From positions 1 through 6,422 of the forward strand of contig JAJFIG010000408.1 of assembly GCA_021775195.1 (NCBI GenBank): 6,422 bases of DNA, written 5' to 3'. The position numbers and the translations under genes are program-made. Source of the DNA: Rhodospirillales bacterium. Its GTDB lineage: Bacteria; Pseudomonadota; Alphaproteobacteria; Rhodospirillales; 2-02-FULL-58-16. Positions 1 to 5,714 of the stretch are shown piece after piece. Position 1 is the stretch's first letter, and each line of letters begins with the position of its first letter. Under the pieces are notes generated by a model. The model saw only the letters and a program-made list of their open reading frames with translations, did not search any database and had not been told where the DNA came from.

Positions 1-234
1 CGGGTCCTCGAACTCGTTCTCGATGCAATACACCTGATAGCGCAACCGATACGCCTGTTCGAGCATTTCGTCCGTTGTCGCCGGGACGATCTCGAAGAAA
101 CGGTGATAGACCTCGACGAGGGTATCCGGGGATTTCCCGCCGGTCGCGGTTCCTGGCGAAGAGCCGGAACCGGGCGGCGGAGAATCCCGACGCACCTCGG
201 TCGAGGCGGATTTCGAGTCCTGCCATTTACTCAT
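1..234 (-). CDS. PEP-CTERM/exosortase-associated acyltransferase, N-terminal part (cut by window edge)
   Basis: This frame is open from an ATG at 234-232 to the left edge and gives 78 residues; the C-terminal part lies outside. Residues 38-78 carry the hallmark opening of the TIGR03694 family: LVEVYHRFFEIVPATT (39-54) followed by AYRLRYQVYCIENEFEDP (61-78). That family is GNAT-like, related to acyl-homoserine-lactone synthases and FeeM-type N-acyl amino acid synthases, and is restricted to bacteria with PEP-CTERM/exosortase systems. Its substrate is not established; transfer of an acyl group from acyl-ACP or acyl-CoA in the cytoplasm is the family-based guess. Residues about 7-37 form a Ser/Pro/Gly/Thr-rich tail that looks disordered. 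An AGGTG motif (249-245) lies 10 bases before the ATG, slightly far but usable. A GTG at residue 14 is a less likely start. The gene follows prsT on the same strand after a 363-base spacer with its own candidate promoter. Family assignment is strong, the exact role weak, and the catalytic region is not visible. Confidence 0.85.
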   Translation of the reverse strand, partial: MSKWQDSKSASTEVRRDSPPPGSGSSPGTATGGKSPDTLVEVYHRFFEIVPATTDEMLEQAYRLRYQVYCIENEFEDP

Positions 235-263
235 AATTGGTCGGCACCTGTTAAACTCTTGGG

Positions 264-283
264 ACCGCGAATTGGCTCGCGGT
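264..283 (-). promoter_or_regulatory. Hairpin in the acyltransferase 5' leader
   Basis: The arms ACCGCGA (264-270) and TCGCGGT (277-283) are perfect inverted repeats around a 6-base loop. The hairpin lies between the candidate promoter and the ribosome binding site of the acyltransferase gene, so it would form in the leader RNA. No U-tract follows it on the minus strand, so it is not a classic intrinsic terminator. It could be an operator, an RNA stability element, or chance. Confidence 0.35.
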
Positions 284-364
284 ATTCTTTGCCGAAGTGT
301 TCAGTCCTGTTCACCATGCTATTGCGGGGCTCAACAAGACAGATTCGACGCCTGTTAAGAAAAC

Positions 365-391
365 ATTATACATCAGAAATAGAAAAATCAA
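365..391 (-). promoter_or_regulatory. Candidate sigma-70 promoter for the acyltransferase gene
   Basis: Read on the minus strand, a perfect -10 box TATAAT (370-365) is preceded by TTGATT (391-386; four of six matches to TTGACA) at a 15-base spacing, shorter than the ideal 17. The bases upstream are strongly A/T-rich, which could act as an UP element. Transcription would start near 358 and give a leader of about 120 bases. In such AT-rich DNA a TATAAT can arise by chance, so this is a candidate only. Confidence 0.4.
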
Positions 392-425
392 ATATAAACT
401 TTCAATAGGAAAGTATAGGTATATG

Positions 426-453
426 AGATAAAAATTTATAGTTCTTTTTATCT
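426..453. repeat. 9-base inverted repeat in AT-rich island
   Basis: AGATAAAAA (426-434) and TTTTTATCT (445-453) are exact inverted repeats around a 10-base loop. On the plus strand the second arm is followed by AATTTTTTT, resembling a weak AT-stem terminator, but no plus-strand gene enters this region. On the minus strand it sits upstream of the candidate acyltransferase promoter, where it could be a protein-binding site. Confidence 0.4.
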
Positions 454-457
454 AATT

Positions 458-469
458 TTTTTGCAAAAA
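458..469. repeat. 12-base perfect palindrome
   Basis: TTTTTGCAAAAA is a perfect palindrome inside the most AT-rich part of the spacer and only five bases beyond the 9-base inverted repeat. Such T-tract/A-tract symmetry is typical of bent DNA and of some dimeric-regulator or nucleoid-protein sites. No function can be assigned from sequence alone. Confidence 0.4.
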
Positions 470-532
470 TTTTAATAAAAATCCAAGCATATAGCGTTCA
501 TCACGATCCATGGCCTGGTCGAGGATGGTCGC

Positions 533-563
533 GGCCGGTCACGAAACCGCCGGCCCAACGGGC
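533..563 (-). terminator. Weak candidate hairpins downstream of prsT
   Basis: Downstream of the prsT stop there are two overlapping, mutually exclusive hairpin options: GCCC/GGGC with a 3-base loop (553-563) and GGCCGG/CCGGCC with an 11-base loop (533-538 and 550-555). Neither is followed by a run of U on the minus strand, so an intrinsic terminator is poorly supported and read-through into the acyltransferase remains possible. Confidence 0.15.
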
Positions 564-597
564 TTCCTCTCAGGGCTGCCATCGGGAACTGGTGTGG

Positions 598-3500
598 TCA
601 GCCACCCAGTTCGTTTAAAAGGGATTCTGCCTTCTTCCGGTCCGGGAACGCAGCTTTGCCGGAGAGGATTTGGCGAAGGATTCTGCGGGCTTCGTCCTTG
701 CCGTCCTGCTTTGCCAAGGCTTGGGCAAAGTGATGCTGAATTTCCTGGTTTTGGGGCAGGATCTCGGCCGCGCGTCGCAATATTCTGGTCGCCCGCTCCG
801 CATCTCCCAACTCAAGCAAAATCACACCCGCCGTATCAAGGGCCGCCGGATTACCCTTTGTCAGCTCCAGAGCCCGCTCGGCGTAGGGCAAGGCGGCTTT
901 GGGGTCGCCAATCCGGAAAATCACCCAAGCCAATTCGTTGTTGGCAATCCAGCTGTCGGGTTGCGACTCCACGACCATCGAGAAATTGGACCGGGCCCCT
1001 TCCAGATTGTTCATTTCCAGGTATTGGTTGGCCAGGGCCATGCGGACCGCGTTGTCCTTGGGAAACTGTTTAAGCCATCTTTTCAGGGTCTCCTGGCCGT
1101 CTTTGCGGTCGCCGGCTCGCCACTGGATTTGCGCCAATTTTCGCGTCAACCGGCTCGACGGCTTAATATTGGCGGCTTTTCTCAGCAAGGAGATCGCATC
1201 GGAAATTCGGTTCTGCAATAGCGCGATTTCACCATCCAACTCGACGACATCCGCATTGTCCGGGGTCGACCGCTTTAATCCGTCCAGCAGCCGTATCGCG
1301 GATTCCATGTCCCCTTGTTGTCCCAGAAGCCTTGCCAGGTCGATCTTGGCCCGGGCCTGGACCGGATCGATTACCAGGATGCTTTCCAGCATCTCGCGAT
1401 AGCGGGCCGGATCGTTCATGTCCCTGTAGGCCGCGGCCAGAAGATAACGGGCGTCCAGGTCCTTGGGCCGCACATCAACGAGGATACGTAGCGTGTTTGC
1501 CGCGTCCTCCGTCTGCCCGGTCATCAATTGTGTCCGTCCCAGTAGGGTCAGCAAGGTTGGCTCGGTCGGATGTTTTTGTAAGCCGGACTTGGCGACGTCT
1601 CGGGCCTTCAACGTGTTTCCGTCCCGCAGATGCAGTCTGGCCAAAACGACTTTAGGTTCCAGTGCGTTTGGAGCTGCCTCCATGGCTTTTTCCACCTGCT
1701 CGCGCACAAGATCCCAATTCCCGACGGTAGCCTCGACAGTCGCCAGGCGCATCAGGACAGGCACGCTCTTGGGGTTATGTTTGAGGCTGGTTTGCAGGAG
1801 CGCTCGTGCCGCGTCGGAATTTCCCTTTCGCATTTCCAGGAACGCCAGATTGATACTGGCATCCTGGATGCCCGGTTTGATCTCCAGGGCCTTACCAAAT
1901 GCCTTTCGCGCCGCCGCGAATTCCCCTTTCGCTGTATATGCCATCCCGGCCAGGGTGAACCCCAGAGGGCTTTTTGGCCGATTGACCTGAAAACGTCTGG
2001 CGATTTCTAGGGCCTGATCGAATTGGCGTACCTGCATGCGGGCCGAAAACAGGTCAAAGGCGGCCCGTTCCAATTTCGGGTCCAGCTCGATCGCTGCCTC
2101 CAGCTCCCCGATGGCCTGTTGGAAGTTACCGAGGCCGACCTCGGCCGCACCAAGCTTTGCCCGGATCTGGGCGCTTTTCGGTTGCAGAATGGCAGCTTTT
2201 TCCAGTTGTTCCCTATGCCGGGGCCAGTCCCGCAGGGCCCGGTAGGCTTCAGCCAGGAGATAACGGGCTTCCAGCGAGTCCGGCTGCACCTCGACCAGTG
2301 ACCGGAAAGTGACGGCGGCGCTGTCGGCCTGGTTTAAAGCCAACTGCGCCCGCCCCACGGCCTTGAGAAGGTTCGGATTGCCCGGGTGCTCCCTGAGGAT
2401 GCGTTGCCCAACACTCAGCGCTTTCGCGGCGGCCCCGGCCCGTAGGTGCAGGCGCGCCAGCACGATTATCGGCTCGAGGGTCCCCGGGCCGACCGCCACG
2501 GCCTTTTCCGCCCATGCCCGCGCTTCGGTCCATTTTTCTGATTTCGCTTCCAGGAATGCCAAGCGCAGCAGGACCGGCACACTGTCAGCATTATATTTAA
2601 GGGCGACGTCCAGAAGCTTCCTTTCCTTGTCCGGATTTCCGTCCCGCGCCTCCAGGTCCGCCAGACTAATGCTGGCATTAGGATCACCGGGAGCAATCTC
2701 CAAGGCCTTATCAAATGCTGTCCTTGCCCCAGCCGTGTCGCCTTTGGCCGCATTCGCGATCCCGGCCAATGTAAATCCTACGGGGTGATTGGGTTGGTTC
2801 TCTTGAATGCGCTTTGCGACACCGATGGCATGGTCGTACTGGCGCCCTCTCATGCGAACGGCGAAGAGATTGAACACAGCACGGTCGAGTTTCGGATCGA
2901 GATTGATCGCTTTTTCAAGTTCCTGGACACCCTGTGTCAGGTTTCCGAGGCCTATTTGAACTAGCCCGAGCTCTGCCCGCATGGCCGCGTCGCCGGGGTC
3001 GGCCTTGACCGCCCTTTCAAAATAGGTCCTGCCCTTCTCCAAATCACTGTCCTGTAGCGCCGCAACGCCAATCATGGACAGGAGCACGGCATCGTTATCC
3101 GATTGATCCAAAAGCGGCTGCAGGGCCAGTGCGGCATCTTTGCCGCGTCCGATATTCAGCAGCGAGACACCGTACAACCGTCGCGCCAGTTCATGGGACG
3201 GTACGTCAGCGATGAAACCCTGGAGGTAGCGTGTCGACTGTTCGAACTGCTTCATACCGAAATTGGCGGCCCCTGCAAGCAACTGGCTCGGCAGGTGTTC
3301 GGGGAAGGAGGCCAGGATTTCCTTGGTCAGGATATCTGCTGTTTTGTAGTCCTTTGACTGGTAGGCGGCGACGGCCTTAAGGTAAAGTGCGCCCACGAAT
3401 TTGGGCACGATCTTCAATGCCGATTCGATGTTCGCTAGCGCCTCATCGACGGCGTCGATGGCGATTTGAGCCCGCGCCAGCCGGAGGCGGTGCGAAGGGT

Positions 3501-4221
3501 TGAAGCGCCAGCGATCAACCAGTTTCTGATAATTCTTGACCGCCTCCGCATATTTTCCGTGGCTGAACTCGTAATCACCCTTGGTGATAAGTACATCCGG
3601 GTCACCCGGTGCCACTTTCACAGCCTCGTTCAACGCTGATTCCGCTTGCGCGTTGTCACCGTTTCTCATCGCGATATTGGCTAGCCCGACAAGTGCCAGT
3701 GTGGATTTCGGGTCGACTGCCAATGCGTCCTTGAAGGTCTGTTCCGCCTCCGAAATTTTCCCGAGGCCTGCGAGTGCGCTGCCGCGCAAAGCCAACACCG
3801 CCCCATTGCCGGCGGCTGGCGCCGCCTCATCGGTAACGATTTCCTTCAGAATTTCCTGGTACTTCCTCATGTTCAACCAAGCCCGGCCAAGGTCAGGCGC
3901 CACACTTGGCCAATCCGACCCCAGGTCACGCGCCCGCACGAGTTCCTTTTCCGCTCCAGCGCTATTTCCGTAGGCAAGGTAGACCCGGCCCAACAACAGC
4001 CGGGCAGGCGTATTTTCGGGATCTTTCTCCAGGGCATTCTTCAGCTCGATGATGCTGGCCGGAAGTTTGCCTTCTTGGTGGTACTTTCTGGCGCGCTCGA
4101 GGAAGTCCTCGGCGCTCAGGTCGGCTGCGTCGCCGCAGGCACCAAGGAGCCCCACGAGCAACGGTGCAAGAACGAAAACAGCCCGGCCAAATAAATGTTC
4201 CAATAGCGTGTACACTCTCAT
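598..4221 (-). CDS. prsT: PEP-CTERM system TPR-repeat lipoprotein PrsT, enlarged by an internal duplication
   Basis: The 1207-residue product is almost entirely tetratricopeptide repeats. The N-terminus has a basic/hydrophobic signal (about 5-27) ending in the lipobox LLGAC, with Cys29 as the lipidated residue and Gly at +2, which predicts an outer-membrane lipoprotein facing the periplasm. The segment from 35 (SAEDFLERARKYHQEGK, then IIELKNALEKDPEN) and the C-terminal part (TLKRWLKQFPKDNAVR 1045-1060, NNELAWV 1094-1100, LDTAG 1128-1132) match TIGR02917 (PrsT), whose members are about 900 residues. The excess here is mostly one 272-residue tandem duplication (residues about 401-944). PrsT is known only by association with exosortase A loci; a scaffold role in polysaccharide or PEP-CTERM protein export is inferred by analogy with other TPR lipoproteins of exopolysaccharide systems. 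At the start, AAGGG (4228-4224) is only 2 bases from the ATG but 8 bases from an in-frame GTG at residue 3, so translation may begin at 4215. It lies 260 bases after a glycosyltransferase gene on the same strand. Confidence 0.93.
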   Translation of the reverse strand: MRVYTLLEHLFGRAVFVLAPLLVGLLGACGDAADLSAEDFLERARKYHQEGKLPASIIELKNALEKDPENTPARLLLGRVYLAYGNSAGAEKELVRARDLGSDWPSVAPDLGRAWLNMRKYQEILKEIVTDEAAPAAGNGAVLALRGSALAGLGKISEAEQTFKDALAVDPKSTLALVGLANIAMRNGDNAQAESALNEAVKVAPGDPDVLITKGDYEFSHGKYAEAVKNYQKLVDRWRFNPSHRLRLARAQIAIDAVDEALANIESALKIVPKFVGALYLKAVAAYQSKDYKTADILTKEILASFPEHLPSQLLAGAANFGMKQFEQSTRYLQGFIADVPSHELARRLYGVSLLNIGRGKDAALALQPLLDQSDNDAVLLSMIGVAALQDSDLEKGRTYFERAVKADPGDAAMRAELGLVQIGLGNLTQGVQELEKAINLDPKLDRAVFNLFAVRMRGRQYDHAIGVAKRIQENQPNHPVGFTLAGIANAAKGDTAGARTAFDKALEIAPGDPNASISLADLEARDGNPDKERKLLDVALKYNADSVPVLLRLAFLEAKSEKWTEARAWAEKAVAVGPGTLEPIIVLARLHLRAGAAAKALSVGQRILREHPGNPNLLKAVGRAQLALNQADSAAVTFRSLVEVQPDSLEARYLLAEAYRALRDWPRHREQLEKAAILQPKSAQIRAKLGAAEVGLGNFQQAIGELEAAIELDPKLERAAFDLFSARMQVRQFDQALEIARRFQVNRPKSPLGFTLAGMAYTAKGEFAAARKAFGKALEIKPGIQDASINLAFLEMRKGNSDAARALLQTSLKHNPKSVPVLMRLATVEATVGNWDLVREQVEKAMEAAPNALEPKVVLARLHLRDGNTLKARDVAKSGLQKHPTEPTLLTLLGRTQLMTGQTEDAANTLRILVDVRPKDLDARYLLAAAYRDMNDPARYREMLESILVIDPVQARAKIDLARLLGQQGDMESAIRLLDGLKRSTPDNADVVELDGEIALLQNRISDAISLLRKAANIKPSSRLTRKLAQIQWRAGDRKDGQETLKRWLKQFPKDNAVRMALANQYLEMNNLEGARSNFSMVVESQPDSWIANNELAWVIFRIGDPKAALPYAERALELTKGNPAALDTAGVILLELGDAERATRILRRAAEILPQNQEIQHHFAQALAKQDGKDEARRILRQILSGKAAFPDRKKAESLLNELGG
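1390..2205 (-). repeat. Second copy of the 816-bp in-frame duplication within prsT
   Basis: This encodes residues about 673-944 and aligns without gaps to residues 401-672. Matching landmarks are GLGN (696-699), LDPKLERAAF (713-722), GFTLAG (754-759), NLAFLEMRKGN (791-801), LEPKVVLARLHLR (854-866) and ARYLLAAAYR (924-933). The edges are approximate because neighbouring TPR units also resemble each other. Confidence 0.85.
2206..3021 (-). repeat. First copy of the 816-bp in-frame duplication within prsT
   Basis: This encodes residues about 401-672. Landmarks are GLGN (424-427), LDPKLDRAVF (441-450), GFTLAG (482-487), LEPIIVLARLHLR (582-594) and ARYLLAEAYR (652-661), each exactly 272 residues before its partner in the second copy. 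272 equals eight canonical 34-residue TPR units. A hand count over residues 411-680 gives 142 identities in 270 positions (about 53%). Confidence 0.85.
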
Positions 4222-4358
4222 TGCCCTTAATTATATCCGTTTTTCTGGGAACCGAAGGACGACAGTCATATCTAGCCTGATCAACCCGGTATTCCGGCCC
4301 GACAGCCAGGGATTATACTTCTCCGCCGATCCTGACACGGGCTCCGATCATTCAAAAG

Positions 4359-4368
4359 TTTAATTAAA
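4359..4368. repeat. 10-base palindrome TTTAATTAAA
   Basis: This is a perfect palindrome just downstream (minus-strand sense) of the candidate prsT -10 box, close to the expected transcription start. It could be an operator half of the pair formed with the palindrome at 4404-4413, or simply a product of AT-rich composition. Confidence 0.3.
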
Positions 4369-4380
4369 GTGTGGTTAAAT

Positions 4381-4408
4381 AATATAGTTATTTCAAAGAC
4401 ATGTTCAA
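4381..4408 (-). promoter_or_regulatory. Candidate sigma-70 promoter for prsT
   Basis: On the minus strand, TTGAAC (4408-4403; four of six matches to TTGACA) and TATATT (4386-4381; five of six matches to TATAAT) are separated by 16 bases. Transcription would begin near 4374 and give a leader of about 150 bases before the prsT start. The AT-rich setting and the lack of a known start site keep confidence modest. Confidence 0.4.
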
Positions 4409-4413
4409 TTGAA
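4404..4413. promoter_or_regulatory. 10-base palindrome TTCAATTGAA overlapping the candidate prsT -35 box
   Basis: This perfect palindrome covers most of the proposed -35 hexamer of the prsT promoter. A dimeric regulator bound here would block or reposition RNA polymerase. The placement is suggestive; the palindrome is short and the regulator is unknown. Confidence 0.3.
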
Positions 4414-4481
4414 TCAGGATGTGAAAACGCTTATTTCGGCGCTCTGAACGTTGATGTCCCCATGCCCGCGTGCGGCTTTGT

Positions 4482-5714
4482 TCATTGCCCCGAATCCACC
4501 CATTGACCAGACCCTTCCAAAATTCCTCCGTACACCGCCTCATACCGGGCAACGCTTGCCCGCCAGTTCCGCTCCTCCTCGACGAATTTCCGCCCCGCGG
4601 CGCGGATGCCGGGCCATTCCGTCTTCCTTTGCAAGACGTCGACAACGCGCCGCGCTAGGTCCTCGACCCGATCCGCCTCGAATAGGTATCCGGTCTTGCC
4701 GTCGTCGATCAGTTCCCTGTGTCCGCCGACGTTTGACGCCAGCAGTATGCGTCCCTGAGCCATGGCTTCCAACGGTTTCAGGGGCGTGACGATCTCCGTC
4801 AGCCGCATCGAACGCCGTGGATACACCAGGAGGTCGACGAGATCATAATACCCCATGACCTGATCCTGGGGCACCCGGCCGGTGAAAATCACGTGGTCAT
4901 CGATTCCCAGCTCCCGGCTCAGCGCCTTCAGCTTTTCCTCCTCGCGCCCGCCACCGACGAGCAGCACCTTGACCAAGGGCAACGACGCCATGACCCGGGG
5001 CAATGCCTCGAGCAGCAGGTCCAGGCCCTCGTAGGCATAGAACGAGCCGATGAACCCCAGCACTGTGGCATTTTCGAGGCCCAATTGTCGGATCAGGGCG
5101 GAGCCGGGGTCGTTGCCGGCCGAGAACGCCTCCACATCGACCGCATTGGGGATCACGGTCACTTTCTCGGGCGGGACTCCCCGGTCCAGGATATCCGTTC
5201 GCAGCCCTTCGCAAATGGTGGTCACCGCGTCGGCGCGCCGCAAAGCGACGGTCTCCAAATACCGCGTCGCCCGGTAGCGCGGCCCCCCGGCCGTGCTGGT
5301 CCCGTGATCGACGGCGGCGTCCTCCCAGAATGCCCGCACCTCGTAGACCACCGGAATCCCGTGCCGGCGGCCCACTTGCATCGCCGGAAAGGCATTCAGC
5401 ACCGGCGAATGGGCGTGCAGGATATCGGGCCGCACATGACCGATCACCTCTTCCAGGCGCCGCGCCGTTGCCTTCATCTGGATCAACTCGCGGACGACCG
5501 GCAGCGTCCCCACACCGTCCCGTGGCGCCGGCGTTCGGTAGAATGTCCATCCCTCCACCATCTCTTCCAGGTCGCCCGATACCGGGTGTTTCGGGGTCGT
5601 CAGGTGAAAGGTTTCCCAGCCCCGGTCGCGCTGGGCCCGCAGGATGCCCAATGTGCGAAAGACATAACCGCTGTGTAGCGGCAGGGAGTGGTCCAGGATG
5701 TGGAGGATTCTCAT
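4482..5714 (-). CDS. Exosortase A system-associated glycosyltransferase (TIGR04063 type, GT4-like fold)
   Basis: The 410-residue protein is a complete GT-B glycosyltransferase, predicted cytoplasmic, that would transfer a sugar from a nucleotide donor onto a lipid-linked exopolysaccharide intermediate. The opening LHILDHSLPLHSGYVFR (4-20) is the signature of the PEP-CTERM/exosortase A-associated TIGR04063 family. The acceptor-side domain (about 1-190) has HAHSP (100-104) and YEVRAFWEDAAVD (124-136); the linker VIPNAVDVEAF (187-197) leads into the donor-binding domain with GFIGSFYAYEGLDLLLEA (220-237), VDLLVYPR (293-300) and VTPLKPLEAMA (309-319), where Glu316 is the likely second Glu of the donor-binding EX7E region. 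The length is normal for the family. The start ATG overlaps the stop of the upstream glycosyltransferase by 4 bases (ATGA), with a GGGGTGGG-like ribosome binding site inside that gene, so the pair is translationally coupled. The precise sugar and acceptor cannot be read from sequence. Confidence 0.92.
   Translation of the reverse strand: MRILHILDHSLPLHSGYVFRTLGILRAQRDRGWETFHLTTPKHPVSGDLEEMVEGWTFYRTPAPRDGVGTLPVVRELIQMKATARRLEEVIGHVRPDILHAHSPVLNAFPAMQVGRRHGIPVVYEVRAFWEDAAVDHGTSTAGGPRYRATRYLETVALRRADAVTTICEGLRTDILDRGVPPEKVTVIPNAVDVEAFSAGNDPGSALIRQLGLENATVLGFIGSFYAYEGLDLLLEALPRVMASLPLVKVLLVGGGREEEKLKALSRELGIDDHVIFTGRVPQDQVMGYYDLVDLLVYPRRSMRLTEIVTPLKPLEAMAQGRILLASNVGGHRELIDDGKTGYLFEADRVEDLARRVVDVLQRKTEWPGIRAAGRKFVEEERNWRASVARYEAVYGGILEGSGQWVDSGQ
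5711..5714 (-). other. ATGA stop/start overlap of the two glycosyltransferase genes
   Basis: The plus-strand bases TCAT read ATGA on the coding strand: the ATG opens the TIGR04063-type gene and the TGA closes the TIGR03088-type gene. This arrangement supports a shared transcript and translational coupling, which would keep the two enzymes in balance. Confidence 0.9.

Larger units (their letters stand above)
235..597. other. Intergenic region between prsT and the acyltransferase gene
   Basis: This 363-base stretch holds no supportable gene on either strand. Its side next to prsT (about 490-597) is GC-rich and contains only weak hairpins. The middle is extremely AT-rich: 361-480 has 20 G/C in 120 bases by direct count. 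It contains a candidate promoter firing toward the acyltransferase, a 9-base inverted repeat (426-453) and a 12-base palindrome (458-469). The last 110 bases before the acyltransferase start return to normal composition and hold a 7-base-pair hairpin (264-283) and the ribosome binding site. I see no sigma-54 (-24/-12) element, although some PEP-CTERM genes are under sigma-54/PrsR control. Confidence 0.7.
4222..4481. other. Intergenic region upstream of prsT
   Basis: This 260-base spacer between the glycosyltransferase stop and the prsT start has no supportable gene. Bases 4351-4400 are about 20% G+C (10 of 50 by count), in contrast to the flanking genes. It carries a candidate promoter (4381-4408), two 10-base palindromes (4359-4368 and 4404-4413) and two further isolated TATAAT boxes on the minus strand (4317-4312 and 4235-4230), neither with a convincing -35. 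No clear terminator for the glycosyltransferase is seen, so prsT may also receive read-through transcription. Confidence 0.65.

Noticed and set aside
103..408. Plus-strand reading frame of 101 codons
   Set aside because: It overlaps the acyltransferase start on the opposite strand and runs through the AT-rich spacer. It has an Arg/Gly-rich, non-protein-like composition and no recognisable motif.
426..462. Plus-strand intrinsic terminator (A/T stem plus T-run)
   Set aside because: No plus-strand gene leads into it and the stem is nearly all A-T pairs, so it is reported only as an inverted repeat.
481..582. 33-codon minus-strand frame after prsT (ATG at 582)
   Set aside because: It has no convincing ribosome binding site, an Arg/Pro-rich sequence, and runs into the AT island. 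Nothing supports it as a gene.
235..597. Sigma-54 (-24/-12) promoter, tRNA, CRISPR or insertion-sequence remnants
   Set aside because: I looked for TGGCAC-N5-TTGC-like spacing, cloverleaf structure, direct repeats with spacers, and terminal inverted repeats with target duplications, and found none by eye in this spacer or at 4222-4481.
510..1073. Plus-strand reading frame of 187 codons (and several others opposite prsT)
   Set aside because: These are antisense shadows of the TPR gene. Their Pro/Arg/Ser-rich products lack domains, while the minus-strand frame has clear TPR periodicity throughout.
4230..4235. TATAAT box immediately before the prsT start
   Set aside because: Its transcription start would fall at the ribosome binding site or start codon, and the matching -35 position (CCTTCG) is poor.
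4312..4317. Perfect TATAAT in the prsT leader as main promoter
   Set aside because: The -35 position 17 bases upstream reads CCGTGT, which is a poor match, and there is no extended -10 TGn. The upstream pair at 4381-4408 is better.
4893..5678. Plus-strand reading frame of 261 codons opposite the TIGR04063-type glycosyltransferase
   Set aside because: It is antisense to a well-supported gene, its product is His/Gln/Arg-rich without motifs, and long antisense frames are common in GC-rich DNA.
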